This document shows, in pieces, positions 30,045 through 38,028 of a DNA stretch of 64,000 bases (within the stretch, counting starts at the first letter, position 1; each line of letters starts with the position of its first letter). Position numbers and translations under genes: made by a program. The notes beneath the pieces are model-generated. The model did no database searches. It worked only from the letters and a program-made list of their open reading frames with translations, and had not been told where the DNA came from. This DNA is from Anaerococcus sp. Marseille-P3625 (GTDB taxonomy: Bacteria; Bacillota; Clostridia; Tissierellales; Peptoniphilaceae). The DNA lies in assembly GCF_900232825.1 (NCBI RefSeq), contig NZ_OCTP01000011.1:186001-250000 (forward strand), read 5' to 3'.

Positions 30045-30599
30045 CTAGCACTCAATAATCATAAAGTAGCTATCTTTAGTATCTGATTGTCTTGTTGTTA
30101 CTTTTCTATTTGCTATCACTTCAAGAACACCAACATCTTCTATATCCTCTGGCAATAAAATTCTTTTATTTTCGTTGCCATTTTTTGGTGTAACTCTTGA
30201 AAATATGCCTATTTGCCTATAAGTAACTGGTGGCAATTCATCAAAATATATGGTGCTTTCAATCAAAACCCATCTGGATTTTAGCTTCAAAGCTTCTTCT
30301 TTTGTCAAAGTTTTAAATTTTATCTTTGCATATTCAATTTCTCCAGACTCATCTGGAATTACCATAGAAACTCTGTCCGCTTTTTTCATACCTACTAACT
30401 CATCAAGGTTTTCAGCATCAAGATTTGGTTCAGGTGGCACAAAGCCATCTTTGTTTTCATTTTCCCATGGACTAGTTCTGCCAAGACCAATAAAGATGTT
30501 TCCTTGTTCCAATAAGGATAAGGCTCTGGAACAATGGGCTGTGTTAGTTATTATTGGCAATCTTTCGTAAATATTTGTATTGACTGTTTTAATAGCCAT
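30045..30599 (-). CDS. Baseplate protein of unknown precise role
   Basis: 184 residues, beta-rich (IYERLPIITNTAHCSRALSL; IFIGLGRTSPWENENKDGF; VTYRQIGIFSRVTPK). The IGxGRxxPWxNE motif occurs in structural proteins encoded beside baseplate wedge genes of large myoviruses. It lies 3 bases from the tail protein I-like gene and overlaps the DUF4815 gene's upstream region. Confidence 0.55.
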   Translation of the reverse strand: MAIKTVNTNIYERLPIITNTAHCSRALSLLEQGNIFIGLGRTSPWENENKDGFVPPEPNLDAENLDELVGMKKADRVSMVIPDESGEIEYAKIKFKTLTKEEALKLKSRWVLIESTIYFDELPPVTYRQIGIFSRVTPKNGNENKRILLPEDIEDVGVLEVIANRKVTTRQSDTKDSYFMIIEC

Positions 30600-30600
30600 C

Positions 30601-31617
30601 TTATTTGATCCTTTCTGTTCTAACTTCTATAGGTTTTAAAGTCATAGTAAGTCTTCCTTCCTTTTGTCTATCTGCACTAAATGATTCGTTTTCAAGTGCA
30701 TAAGCTTCTTCTAGGCTCGGGTTTTCTTTTTCTAATACCTTTGCTATATCTTCTAAAGATAAGATCCCGCCTAAATGATTTCTTAATACTCCTGTTGCAT
30801 AAATTTCTCTTACCTTGCCAACTCCATCCCAAAACATTATTTGTTTACCTTCAAGAATAGCTTTGCCATCTAAAATGGTATTTGCTAAATCATCTAATAA
30901 GATATCAATTCTTGCATCTGGTACGGTTGCAAATGCATCGTTATTTACATAAGCAATATCTATAAAGTGTTCTCTATATATCTTGTTATAAACGTGAGTA
31001 TTTCTTTCTTCCCAAAATTGGTCTTTAATAATATTCCATCTAGGAGCAATAGAAAATGTGATTTTTACACCTGCTGCTTTAACTCTGTTAAGATAGTTTA
31101 TCAAAGCTGGTGTAATATGACTTGAATCTGGTAAAGATATATCTATTACAGAATAGATCCAATAATCATAAGAAATCAGCCTTCCTTCGCCATCTAAATA
31201 TTCTCTTTCATCAAGCTTGATAAGCTTTGTCCATGGTTCAAAAATTCTAATGGATTCTGGCAATAAATTTTCGTTATTGTCTTTGTTGATTTTTCTTGCA
31301 GCTGCAATTTTTATGCCTTCTAGTGTGTTCTTTGGGGTCAATATTTCAATTATTATTCTTTTTCTATAAACATCATCAATTTCTTGGTAGTCTCTTGGTA
31401 CTCCAAACATATTGCCCCAATAGTCAAGCCAATCGTCATTTGCTGTTTCTAAAGCCATTTCTAATATAGCTAAATTCAATCCATCTTTTTGAATTACTAA
31501 AGCTTGAAATATCGCATCAATAAGTATGCTCTTAGCTCTTCCATCAGCATCAACATTTAACTTATACAGTGCTAACAAGGACTTGTAATAAATAGAGTTC
31601 AGCAATCTTAATTTCAT
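30601..31617 (-). CDS. Baseplate wedge protein, gpI-like
   Basis: 338 residues. Placed directly after baseplate J and with the features of tail protein I (YmfQ/gpI): LNLAILEMALETANDDWLDY, WGNMFGVPRDYQEIDDVYRK and LTPKNTLEGIKIAAARK, the last resembling the helical part that contacts gpJ. Connects wedge and fibres. Confidence 0.65.
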   Translation of the reverse strand: MKLRLLNSIYYKSLLALYKLNVDADGRAKSILIDAIFQALVIQKDGLNLAILEMALETANDDWLDYWGNMFGVPRDYQEIDDVYRKRIIIEILTPKNTLEGIKIAAARKINKDNNENLLPESIRIFEPWTKLIKLDEREYLDGEGRLISYDYWIYSVIDISLPDSSHITPALINYLNRVKAAGVKITFSIAPRWNIIKDQFWEERNTHVYNKIYREHFIDIAYVNNDAFATVPDARIDILLDDLANTILDGKAILEGKQIMFWDGVGKVREIYATGVLRNHLGGILSLEDIAKVLEKENPSLEEAYALENESFSADRQKEGRLTMTLKPIEVRTERIK

Positions 31618-31619
31618 TA

Positions 31620-32714
31620 CTAACTCTTTTCTTTGCCTTTAAGCTTTTCAACGGTAGTATTGACTGCTATTACACCGGGTCTAATTATTTCATCTTTTCT
31701 TATATTTACATCCTTTAAATTTTCAAGATCAACATAAGCTATAGCTTCACTGTATGAGTCATATATATAAGCTAATAAAGATGAATATTTAAGGCTTTGA
31801 GATACTTTCATATTGTCCATGTATTCTTTAATAGCTACAGTAATCATTGAATCGTATAAAATGCTATTAACGCCTTCCCTATAAATAACTTTTATATTGT
31901 CCACGTCTACAATTCTTTTGACAGCTGGCTTTATAGCTACTTCAATTCCAGCGGATCTATATATTTCTACAGCCTTATATACTTCTTCGTAAAGCTCGTT
32001 ATTTAAGTTTCCTGCTTTATCATGTACATAAGCTAATGCAAATCCAATGTAATTATCATCTATATATACACCACTTACGCCAGGAACTTCTTTTATACCA
32101 TAAGCAATGGCTTCTGCTGTACCTCTTTGTAGAGTATGCACAAATTCTTTAAATCTTTGTGCTCTACTAGCTTCACTTTCTCTATCTTCACCATTGAAAA
32201 TATCGTTAGTATTGGCAACATTAGCTATGTTTGCTGAACCCATTTCCATTTTGCAAATTTCACCAGCTACAGCATTACCTCTTTTGCCTTTTTCGACAGC
32301 TTCTATTTTTATTATTATTGATCTGCTACCTTCTTGTACTTTTACGTTTTCAACGCTTTTATAATATTCTTTTTTAAGCCTATTCTTACCAGTATGAAAA
32401 AGACTACCTCTTGGAATTATCATTTCTTGATATAAAGGCTCATCAAAAAAAATTGTTACATAGCCTTCTGCTCTAATTGCAGGTTTTCTTTCAAAAGAAA
32501 AAGCATTGTAACAGCTATTCCTAATAGCATGCTCAACGCCTTTTTTAAGATCATAATAAAATTCTTCTGCTTGTAGTGCTACCGATTCTAGTAGAGTTCT
32601 GGTAGCTGAACCGACATTAAAGTCTGTTAGCTTATCAGTTCTTGATGCTACCCAATTGATAAGCTCTTCTAAAATACTATTAGCTCCTTTTATTCTAAAG
32701 GCCACGCTTCTCAC
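31620..32714 (-). CDS. Baseplate J-like wedge protein
   Basis: 364 residues with the baseplate J pattern: DFNVGSATRTLLESVALQAE, GSLFHTGKN, KGKRGNAVAGEI and the long helix ESEASRAQRFKEFVHTLQRG followed by TAEAIAYGIKEVPGVSGVYI. Homologous to P2 gpJ and T4 gp6, the ring-forming wedge of the baseplate. Follows the gp25-like gene, the order seen in P2- and PBSX-type tails. Confidence 0.9.
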   Translation of the reverse strand: MRSVAFRIKGANSILEELINWVASRTDKLTDFNVGSATRTLLESVALQAEEFYYDLKKGVEHAIRNSCYNAFSFERKPAIRAEGYVTIFFDEPLYQEMIIPRGSLFHTGKNRLKKEYYKSVENVKVQEGSRSIIIKIEAVEKGKRGNAVAGEICKMEMGSANIANVANTNDIFNGEDRESEASRAQRFKEFVHTLQRGTAEAIAYGIKEVPGVSGVYIDDNYIGFALAYVHDKAGNLNNELYEEVYKAVEIYRSAGIEVAIKPAVKRIVDVDNIKVIYREGVNSILYDSMITVAIKEYMDNMKVSQSLKYSSLLAYIYDSYSEAIAYVDLENLKDVNIRKDEIIRPGVIAVNTTVEKLKGKEKS

Positions 32715-32717
32715 CTC

Positions 32718-33362
32718 CTATAATATATATTCAAAGCTAAAAGGCTTGCCAGGCTCTATTGGAATAACCTTAGCTCTAATAATCACTTGTCCGTCAATAA
32801 CTTCTGCATCGATATCTTTTATATCTTTGACTCTAAAGTCCGATCTAATGCAAGATTCAACTTCAAATATTATTTTATTTACGTTTTCTTGACTGTAATT
32901 TTTGCCATAGTATCTACTAAGCCTAGATCCAAATTCAGGGTGCATAAACAAGCTCCCTTTTTCAACTGAAAGCCTTGATAATAGTTGCTGACCTAAATTT
33001 TCAAGTCCTTTTACAATATCAACATCTGAATGGTTGACTTCCAAATGACCTTTTACATCATGGTCTACCGTCTTATTGTGGTATAAGTCTAAATCCATTC
33101 CATAAGCAACAGCTTCTATTTCTGATTTGTCATTGCTATTAGCAACAGAATAAGCTTGGCTAGTTGGTATTAGTATATACTCACCTAATTTAGCAACTTT
33201 CTTATCTCCATAATCTAAAAATCCTTCGTGAACCGAATCTATGTAAGGAGAATCTAATTGATTGACCTCTACAATTTCACGCCAATTTTTAATATCATAT
33301 TTTTTAGCTATTCTTTGTAAAGAATCTCCCAATTCTATTCTGTGTGTAATAAGTCCATTCAT
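32718..33362 (-). CDS. LysM - gp25-like baseplate protein fusion
   Basis: 214 residues. Residues 5-66 are a LysM-type domain (HRIELGDSLQRIAKKYDIKN, then VNQLDS, LGEYILIPT). Residues 105-214 are the GPW/gp25 fold (GLENLGQQLLSRLSVEKGSL, FMHPEFGSRL, ESCIRSDFRVKDIKDIDAEV), which nucleates the sheath on the baseplate. LysM can bind glycan strands or act as a structural clip in the baseplate. Overlaps the gene upstream by 4 bases. Confidence 0.85.
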   Translation of the reverse strand: MNGLITHRIELGDSLQRIAKKYDIKNWREIVEVNQLDSPYIDSVHEGFLDYGDKKVAKLGEYILIPTSQAYSVANSNDKSEIEAVAYGMDLDLYHNKTVDHDVKGHLEVNHSDVDIVKGLENLGQQLLSRLSVEKGSLFMHPEFGSRLSRYYGKNYSQENVNKIIFEVESCIRSDFRVKDIKDIDAEVIDGQVIIRAKVIPIEPGKPFSFEYIL

Positions 33363-34045
33363 AGCTCGCCCACCTCAATAAAATCATGTTTAAGCTTTTT
33401 CTTTATCAACCATAAGTTAGTTAACAAGCACGTTAGATGATTATTTAGATCTGTTGTTTTATTCAAATTATAGTCTTCTAGCTTATCTTTGACATAATAA
33501 ACATTATTTATAAGCCTATCAAGTCTTTCTTCTCTAAGCTCGCCATATTCAATATCTATATCTAATATATAATGCTTGTATAGCTCATATCTTAGACTAT
33601 AAGAGTCAAGTAGGATAAAAAGTATATAAGTATATAAATAGCTTTTTTTAATCTCGTGTAAACTCTCTAAACAATCAAATATAGCACTGTCATTCTTAAA
33701 TTTGTTTATAGAATAGAAGAAAAGCATATCATTTAATGATAATGTGTTCTTAACATCACCTGGAAAGTTGGTAAAAGATTGTGTCTGTATAAAGTAGCTC
33801 GTATCAAGTACGTTTTTGTCCATTGCAAGTACTTTCTTGTGGATATTATAAGTACTGATACTTATTTTGTTTTCAAATTTATATTTAATCCCACTTTTGT
33901 AGTATTTATCATTGTTTACATCTAAGCAAACAAGGGAAGCAAATCTAAGATTCTTACATATTTGGTAAGCCGTTGAAGGGCACCATCTTATAGAATTAAC
34001 TTTGCAACCTACTAAAGGGGATAAGTTTTCAATTAATTGGATCAT
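33359..34045 (-). CDS. Baseplate-region protein of unknown function
   Basis: 228 residues starting at ATG 34043-34045 with AAAGGA 6 nt upstream. It is mostly helical, with FPGDVKNTLSLNDMLFFYSI and TYILFILLDSYSLRYELYKH and a basic end (LTNLWLIKKKLKHDFIEVG). Lies between the tail-hub-associated gene and gp25-like. I do not recognise it; a chaperone or wedge component is possible. Confidence 0.5.
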   Translation of the reverse strand: MIQLIENLSPLVGCKVNSIRWCPSTAYQICKNLRFASLVCLDVNNDKYYKSGIKYKFENKISISTYNIHKKVLAMDKNVLDTSYFIQTQSFTNFPGDVKNTLSLNDMLFFYSINKFKNDSAIFDCLESLHEIKKSYLYTYILFILLDSYSLRYELYKHYILDIDIEYGELREERLDRLINNVYYVKDKLEDYNLNKTTDLNNHLTCLLTNLWLIKKKLKHDFIEVGEL

Positions 34046-34047
34046 AA

Positions 34048-34656
34048 TCAATCCTTTGTTAAATTAACTTTGCTAAACTTTGTATCGTTAGTGTCAAGTT
34101 TTTCTATTACATCTCTATCTCTTACTGTTATTGTTATCGTTTTAGGACTTTCTAATGGATTTCCTATTACTTGTATTTCGGGACTTTCTACTGCATCTCC
34201 AACACGTCTTAATACATAAAGTTGTATATCATATTTGTATATTAGTGGCTGGTTAACATTTCTAGAAATATTTAATCTAATTGGTATTGTTACGTATGCT
34301 TCGCCATCAGTATGATTATAAAAGTTTAAAAAGTCCTTTACTGGTCTTCCATCTCTTATATCATCCATAACTGTTAACATAGTTTTTTTAAGGCTTAGAA
34401 ACTTTTGATATCCATGTGCTGGATCTTTTCCTGTTCCTTTGTAGCCTGTAGTGCCTACTATATTAAGTTCTTTTAATCCGGATCCAAACAAATCAACTAC
34501 TGCTCCAACTTTTGTATAATGTACATTTACTCTATTTGGAATTTTTAAATCATAAGTTTCTGGGTTTAAATCAAATACATAGGATTGATTTTTATATTCC
34601 AACTCCATTCTTTTTAATCTATTAATTCCATCATAAGCATTACCATTCAAGGCCAT
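34048..34656 (-). CDS. Tail hub-associated protein (XkdP/DUF6046-like)
   Basis: 202 residues. YVFDLNPETYDLKIPNRVNV, HYTKVGAVVDLFGSGLKELN and IVGTTGYKGTGKDPAHGYQK is the pattern of small proteins beside hub genes in PBSX-like phages and contractile injection systems that clip the tube tip. Overlaps the spike gene by 17 bases. Confidence 0.6.
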   Translation of the reverse strand: MALNGNAYDGINRLKRMELEYKNQSYVFDLNPETYDLKIPNRVNVHYTKVGAVVDLFGSGLKELNIVGTTGYKGTGKDPAHGYQKFLSLKKTMLTVMDDIRDGRPVKDFLNFYNHTDGEAYVTIPIRLNISRNVNQPLIYKYDIQLYVLRRVGDAVESPEIQVIGNPLESPKTITITVRDRDVIEKLDTNDTKFSKVNLTKD

Positions 34657-35947
34657 TTTTATTTCCTGTTCCTGTTTCGCCTGGATCGATAAATCTTATA
34701 GGCTTACTATCGTATCTATCAATTGGCGAATTAGATCCTTTGATTTCATTTACTTCGGGTGCAATTAAATTTATACTACTACCGGATCTTATGTTAACAC
34801 TTCCTTTTGAGTTAATGGTTGTTTCACCTATAGAGTCTATTCTAACATCACTATCAGAAAGTATTTTTACTTTTTGCTCTGTTTTAATTTCAACATCTTC
34901 TGATGTTTCCAATCTTACTCCCTTTTCAGTAAAAGATAACTTTGTTTGTCCTTTGTCAGTTTGCCTAAATAATGATAAAGTCCCATCATTTTCAATTTTA
35001 ACACTTGCAAGTTCCACTATATCTGGGACTTCCATTTCTGGTCTAGGATTTTCTTCAAAATGTTTTCTCATTATCTTAGACTCTGATTTTCTTAATGTTC
35101 TTCTGTCGTATTCTTTAGGCTCGTCATCTCTTCTAAGCCTTTTGAACGTTTTAGGTTGTGTTCTAATTTCAAAATTCTTATTTTCATCTATACCTATAGT
35201 AAATAAAAAGTCGGGTGTATCTTGAGAATATCTTGTAATGCCTAATTGTGCATCGTGATACCATCTGTTGTATTTTGCATCAGCCCTATCTTCTACAGAA
35301 TCTTTTGTAACTCTTAGATAGTTAAAGGGTTCTATTAAGCTTGTATGCAAGTTGTGGCGAATAGTTTTGTTTGTCTTTTTGTTTTTAAGCGTTAAATCTT
35401 CAAAGTTAAAAGCATCTTCTCTATGATCACTCATTTTATGGATTTTACCTACAGAAAAAGCACATGAACTTTCAACATTTTCATATTCACCACTACCATT
35501 TCTATAAGTATAAGATTGATCCTTATTTACTCTTGCGCTTTCGCCACGTGTAGCTACAGCTTCACCATAAGCATCTATTCTAGGATTTACATTAGTTTTA
35601 TTTTTATTCCAGGTTGGAAGAGTTCCAATAATAATAGGTTTATATTTTTCAGATCCTATAAAAGCAAGTACAACTCTTTGACCTACTTGCAAAGGCGTGT
35701 AATCTCCATAATACATATCTGATTCTTCATCATAACCAGAATAGCTTTCTAATTGTACACAAGAATTAACTATTCCATTTGTTATTTGATTATCCCCTAC
35801 AAAAGAACCTGATTGTAGCAAAACATCAGCTGTACCATTTTTATCATATACTCTTGTTACAGTACCTGTTATGATTTTCCCTTGATTGTCTGCATCTGCT
35901 CTTCCTCCGTATTGGACTTCACCTAAACTTGATTGTAATCTCATCAT
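34640..35947 (-). CDS. Baseplate spike / gpV-like protein
   Basis: 435 residues. An N-terminal OB fold (GKIITGTVTRVYDKNGTADV; LQVGQRVVLAFIGSEKYKPI) is followed by a long middle and a C-terminal beta-helix-like series of short repeats (DVRIDSIGETTINSKGSVNI; GSSINLIAPEV), the layout of gpV/gp5 spikes that puncture the cell envelope. Directly after the hub gene. Confidence 0.8.
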   Translation of the reverse strand: MMRLQSSLGEVQYGGRADADNQGKIITGTVTRVYDKNGTADVLLQSGSFVGDNQITNGIVNSCVQLESYSGYDEESDMYYGDYTPLQVGQRVVLAFIGSEKYKPIIIGTLPTWNKNKTNVNPRIDAYGEAVATRGESARVNKDQSYTYRNGSGEYENVESSCAFSVGKIHKMSDHREDAFNFEDLTLKNKKTNKTIRHNLHTSLIEPFNYLRVTKDSVEDRADAKYNRWYHDAQLGITRYSQDTPDFLFTIGIDENKNFEIRTQPKTFKRLRRDDEPKEYDRRTLRKSESKIMRKHFEENPRPEMEVPDIVELASVKIENDGTLSLFRQTDKGQTKLSFTEKGVRLETSEDVEIKTEQKVKILSDSDVRIDSIGETTINSKGSVNIRSGSSINLIAPEVNEIKGSNSPIDRYDSKPIRFIDPGETGTGNKNGLEW

Positions 35948-35952
35948 TCCTC

Positions 35953-38025
35953 CTACAAACCATATATTCTAAGTCCACAATTCCAATTTGCTGGATTATA
36001 TTTTCTGCCTGGGCCAGAAGGTACACCATAATCATGTGCCCCAAATGTTCTACCATCATCAGATAGAAATTCTGTATGCTCATTTCTTAATAGTATATCC
36101 CAAGGTTTAACCTCACTAAGTGGTATTTTATACCATAGCTTTAGTTTCTCCCCTTGTTCTATCATTGTATAAGTTGATGGAGCCCATGTTCCATGCCAAT
36201 CTCTGCCCTGTGCTTCCATTGCTACCTTGTATACCAAACTAGAACAATCTGAAATTCCATCATTCATTCTTAATGATCCCATATCATAACGTTCATTTGC
36301 GTGACTCCAAGCTATAGAAGCAATACTTGCTCTAAATCCAGTAGGATCTGAATATTTAATCGGTACATATCCTCCGCTTGTACTACCGCCATATTGAACT
36401 GGTATATCCATTGATGAATAGTCCATGCCTGTTATTTCTGTCATATCATCCGCGGTTATCATCTGCCATTGATTCCAAGGCTTTTTAAATCGACTACCGT
36501 ATTTTAAGCCTCTAGTTACTTGTAAAGTTGTTTTCCGACCTTCTGCATAAACAAAACTGTGACTAACATTTTCAATATAGTATTCCATATCAGTAGTTGG
36601 TACTAATAACCTACAACCAACTTTATATACAGCATCACCTCTTAAAATGAAACTACCGTTTTCCATCATTCCATTTTTGATATTCCAATTAAATAAATCA
36701 ATGGTCTTCTGTGATACTTGAGAGTCATCTTCTTTGTTGGCTTCGCTTATAATTGATTCCATATTTGATTTAGCTTCATCTACACTATCTTTGACTATTT
36801 CTTCTTCTAGTTTTTTCTTTTTATATTCTAGTTCATCTTTAGATAGTCCCATATAATTAGTTTCACGTCTAACATCGCTGTAACTAAGGTCTGTAGATTT
36901 TGCTTCTTCTTTAGCTTCTTTTGCTGCATCATCTATGTTCTTTTGATCAAATTCTTTTTTCCAAAATTCAAGATCTTTTTCATAATCACTTTTTTCATGA
37001 ATACCAACATCCCATTCACCGCTACCCTCACTAGCTCCAGTAGGGCCATAAGCTCCAGCGCTAGAATATTTACTAGTAACTTGTAATCTTCTTAGTCCAT
37101 ATCTGTCATAATAAGGTTTATACCAAATAGGAGGGCCAAATAATTGATCGTAATCTGTTATTAAGCTTTCGCCCTTAACAGAATAAACTGTATAAGACTC
37201 CAAATCAGATGTGCCTAATTCTTCATCCATAATATCTTTATCATCTATCTTATATAATGGTAGATTTGCCCAATCTGTAGGATTAAAAGGTGTCGGTCTT
37301 GATATAAGGGTCGGTTTATCATCAACCACTTCCCAAAACAACTCATTAAAAGGAGCGTTTCTTAATTCTTTTAAGTAAGTCCATAAACTGCCTTGAAACT
37401 CATAAGCTGTAAAATTATTCCCCAAAGACTCTTGACGTTGTCTTGCATTATCAAGATATATGCCTTTAAAATAATCTTTGAATGATTTTCCATTAGCAAA
37501 ATTAAGATTTATGCCCTTATCAAGATAGAAATCAACAACAGTCTTAATAAGTTTTGATGGAGAGTTTTGACTTACAATAGCATCTTGACCTTGGTAAAAT
37601 CCACACATATTGTAGCTTGCATTTATTTCTTGCACTGCTCCAATGTCAAATTGCATAAAGGCTTTATTAAAACCTCTACCTGTTATGTTTATAATTCTTT
37701 TAGGCACTAGATCTACGTACACTAAAGATTTGTAAGAATTATCTACCATGCCAAACAAAACAGTCCCTTTTTTATCACCTCTGCCTAATTCAATAATAAC
37801 AAGATCACAAGAATGTATTTTATCATACCATTCTTGCTTAAAGGCTAAGGATATAGAAAAAGTTGCACAATCATCAGCTCCTACATCTCTTGTAGTTTCA
37901 AGCGATAGTACATCAAAATCAAGGTTCTTATTTGTTGTAGGGTTGGCTAATTGAAATATCTCTACGTTACCCTTTTCTGTGGCAAATGTAATTTTACAAT
38001 AAGGGTTGCTTACATAGCTATACAT
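35953..38025 (-). CDS. Baseplate hub (gpD/gp27-like) fused to a cysteine peptidase domain
   Basis: 690 residues. Residues 1-330 fit the hub fold (GDKKGTVLFGMVDNSYKSLV; RIINITGRGFNKAFMQFDIG; TAYEFQGSLWTYLKELRNAP). A charged helical insert (about 350-440) and a second hub part (NGSFILRGDAVYKVGCRLLV) follow. The C-terminal 150 residues are NlpC/P60-like with catalytic Cys in GISDCSSLVYKVAMEAQG and His in RNEHTEFLSDDGR. Its layout resembles the endolysin's catalytic domain. It would cut the wall locally during injection. Confidence 0.8.
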   Translation of the reverse strand: MYSYVSNPYCKITFATEKGNVEIFQLANPTTNKNLDFDVLSLETTRDVGADDCATFSISLAFKQEWYDKIHSCDLVIIELGRGDKKGTVLFGMVDNSYKSLVYVDLVPKRIINITGRGFNKAFMQFDIGAVQEINASYNMCGFYQGQDAIVSQNSPSKLIKTVVDFYLDKGINLNFANGKSFKDYFKGIYLDNARQRQESLGNNFTAYEFQGSLWTYLKELRNAPFNELFWEVVDDKPTLISRPTPFNPTDWANLPLYKIDDKDIMDEELGTSDLESYTVYSVKGESLITDYDQLFGPPIWYKPYYDRYGLRRLQVTSKYSSAGAYGPTGASEGSGEWDVGIHEKSDYEKDLEFWKKEFDQKNIDDAAKEAKEEAKSTDLSYSDVRRETNYMGLSKDELEYKKKKLEEEIVKDSVDEAKSNMESIISEANKEDDSQVSQKTIDLFNWNIKNGMMENGSFILRGDAVYKVGCRLLVPTTDMEYYIENVSHSFVYAEGRKTTLQVTRGLKYGSRFKKPWNQWQMITADDMTEITGMDYSSMDIPVQYGGSTSGGYVPIKYSDPTGFRASIASIAWSHANERYDMGSLRMNDGISDCSSLVYKVAMEAQGRDWHGTWAPSTYTMIEQGEKLKLWYKIPLSEVKPWDILLRNEHTEFLSDDGRTFGAHDYGVPSGPGRKYNPANWNCGLRIYGL

Positions 38026-38028
38026 TTA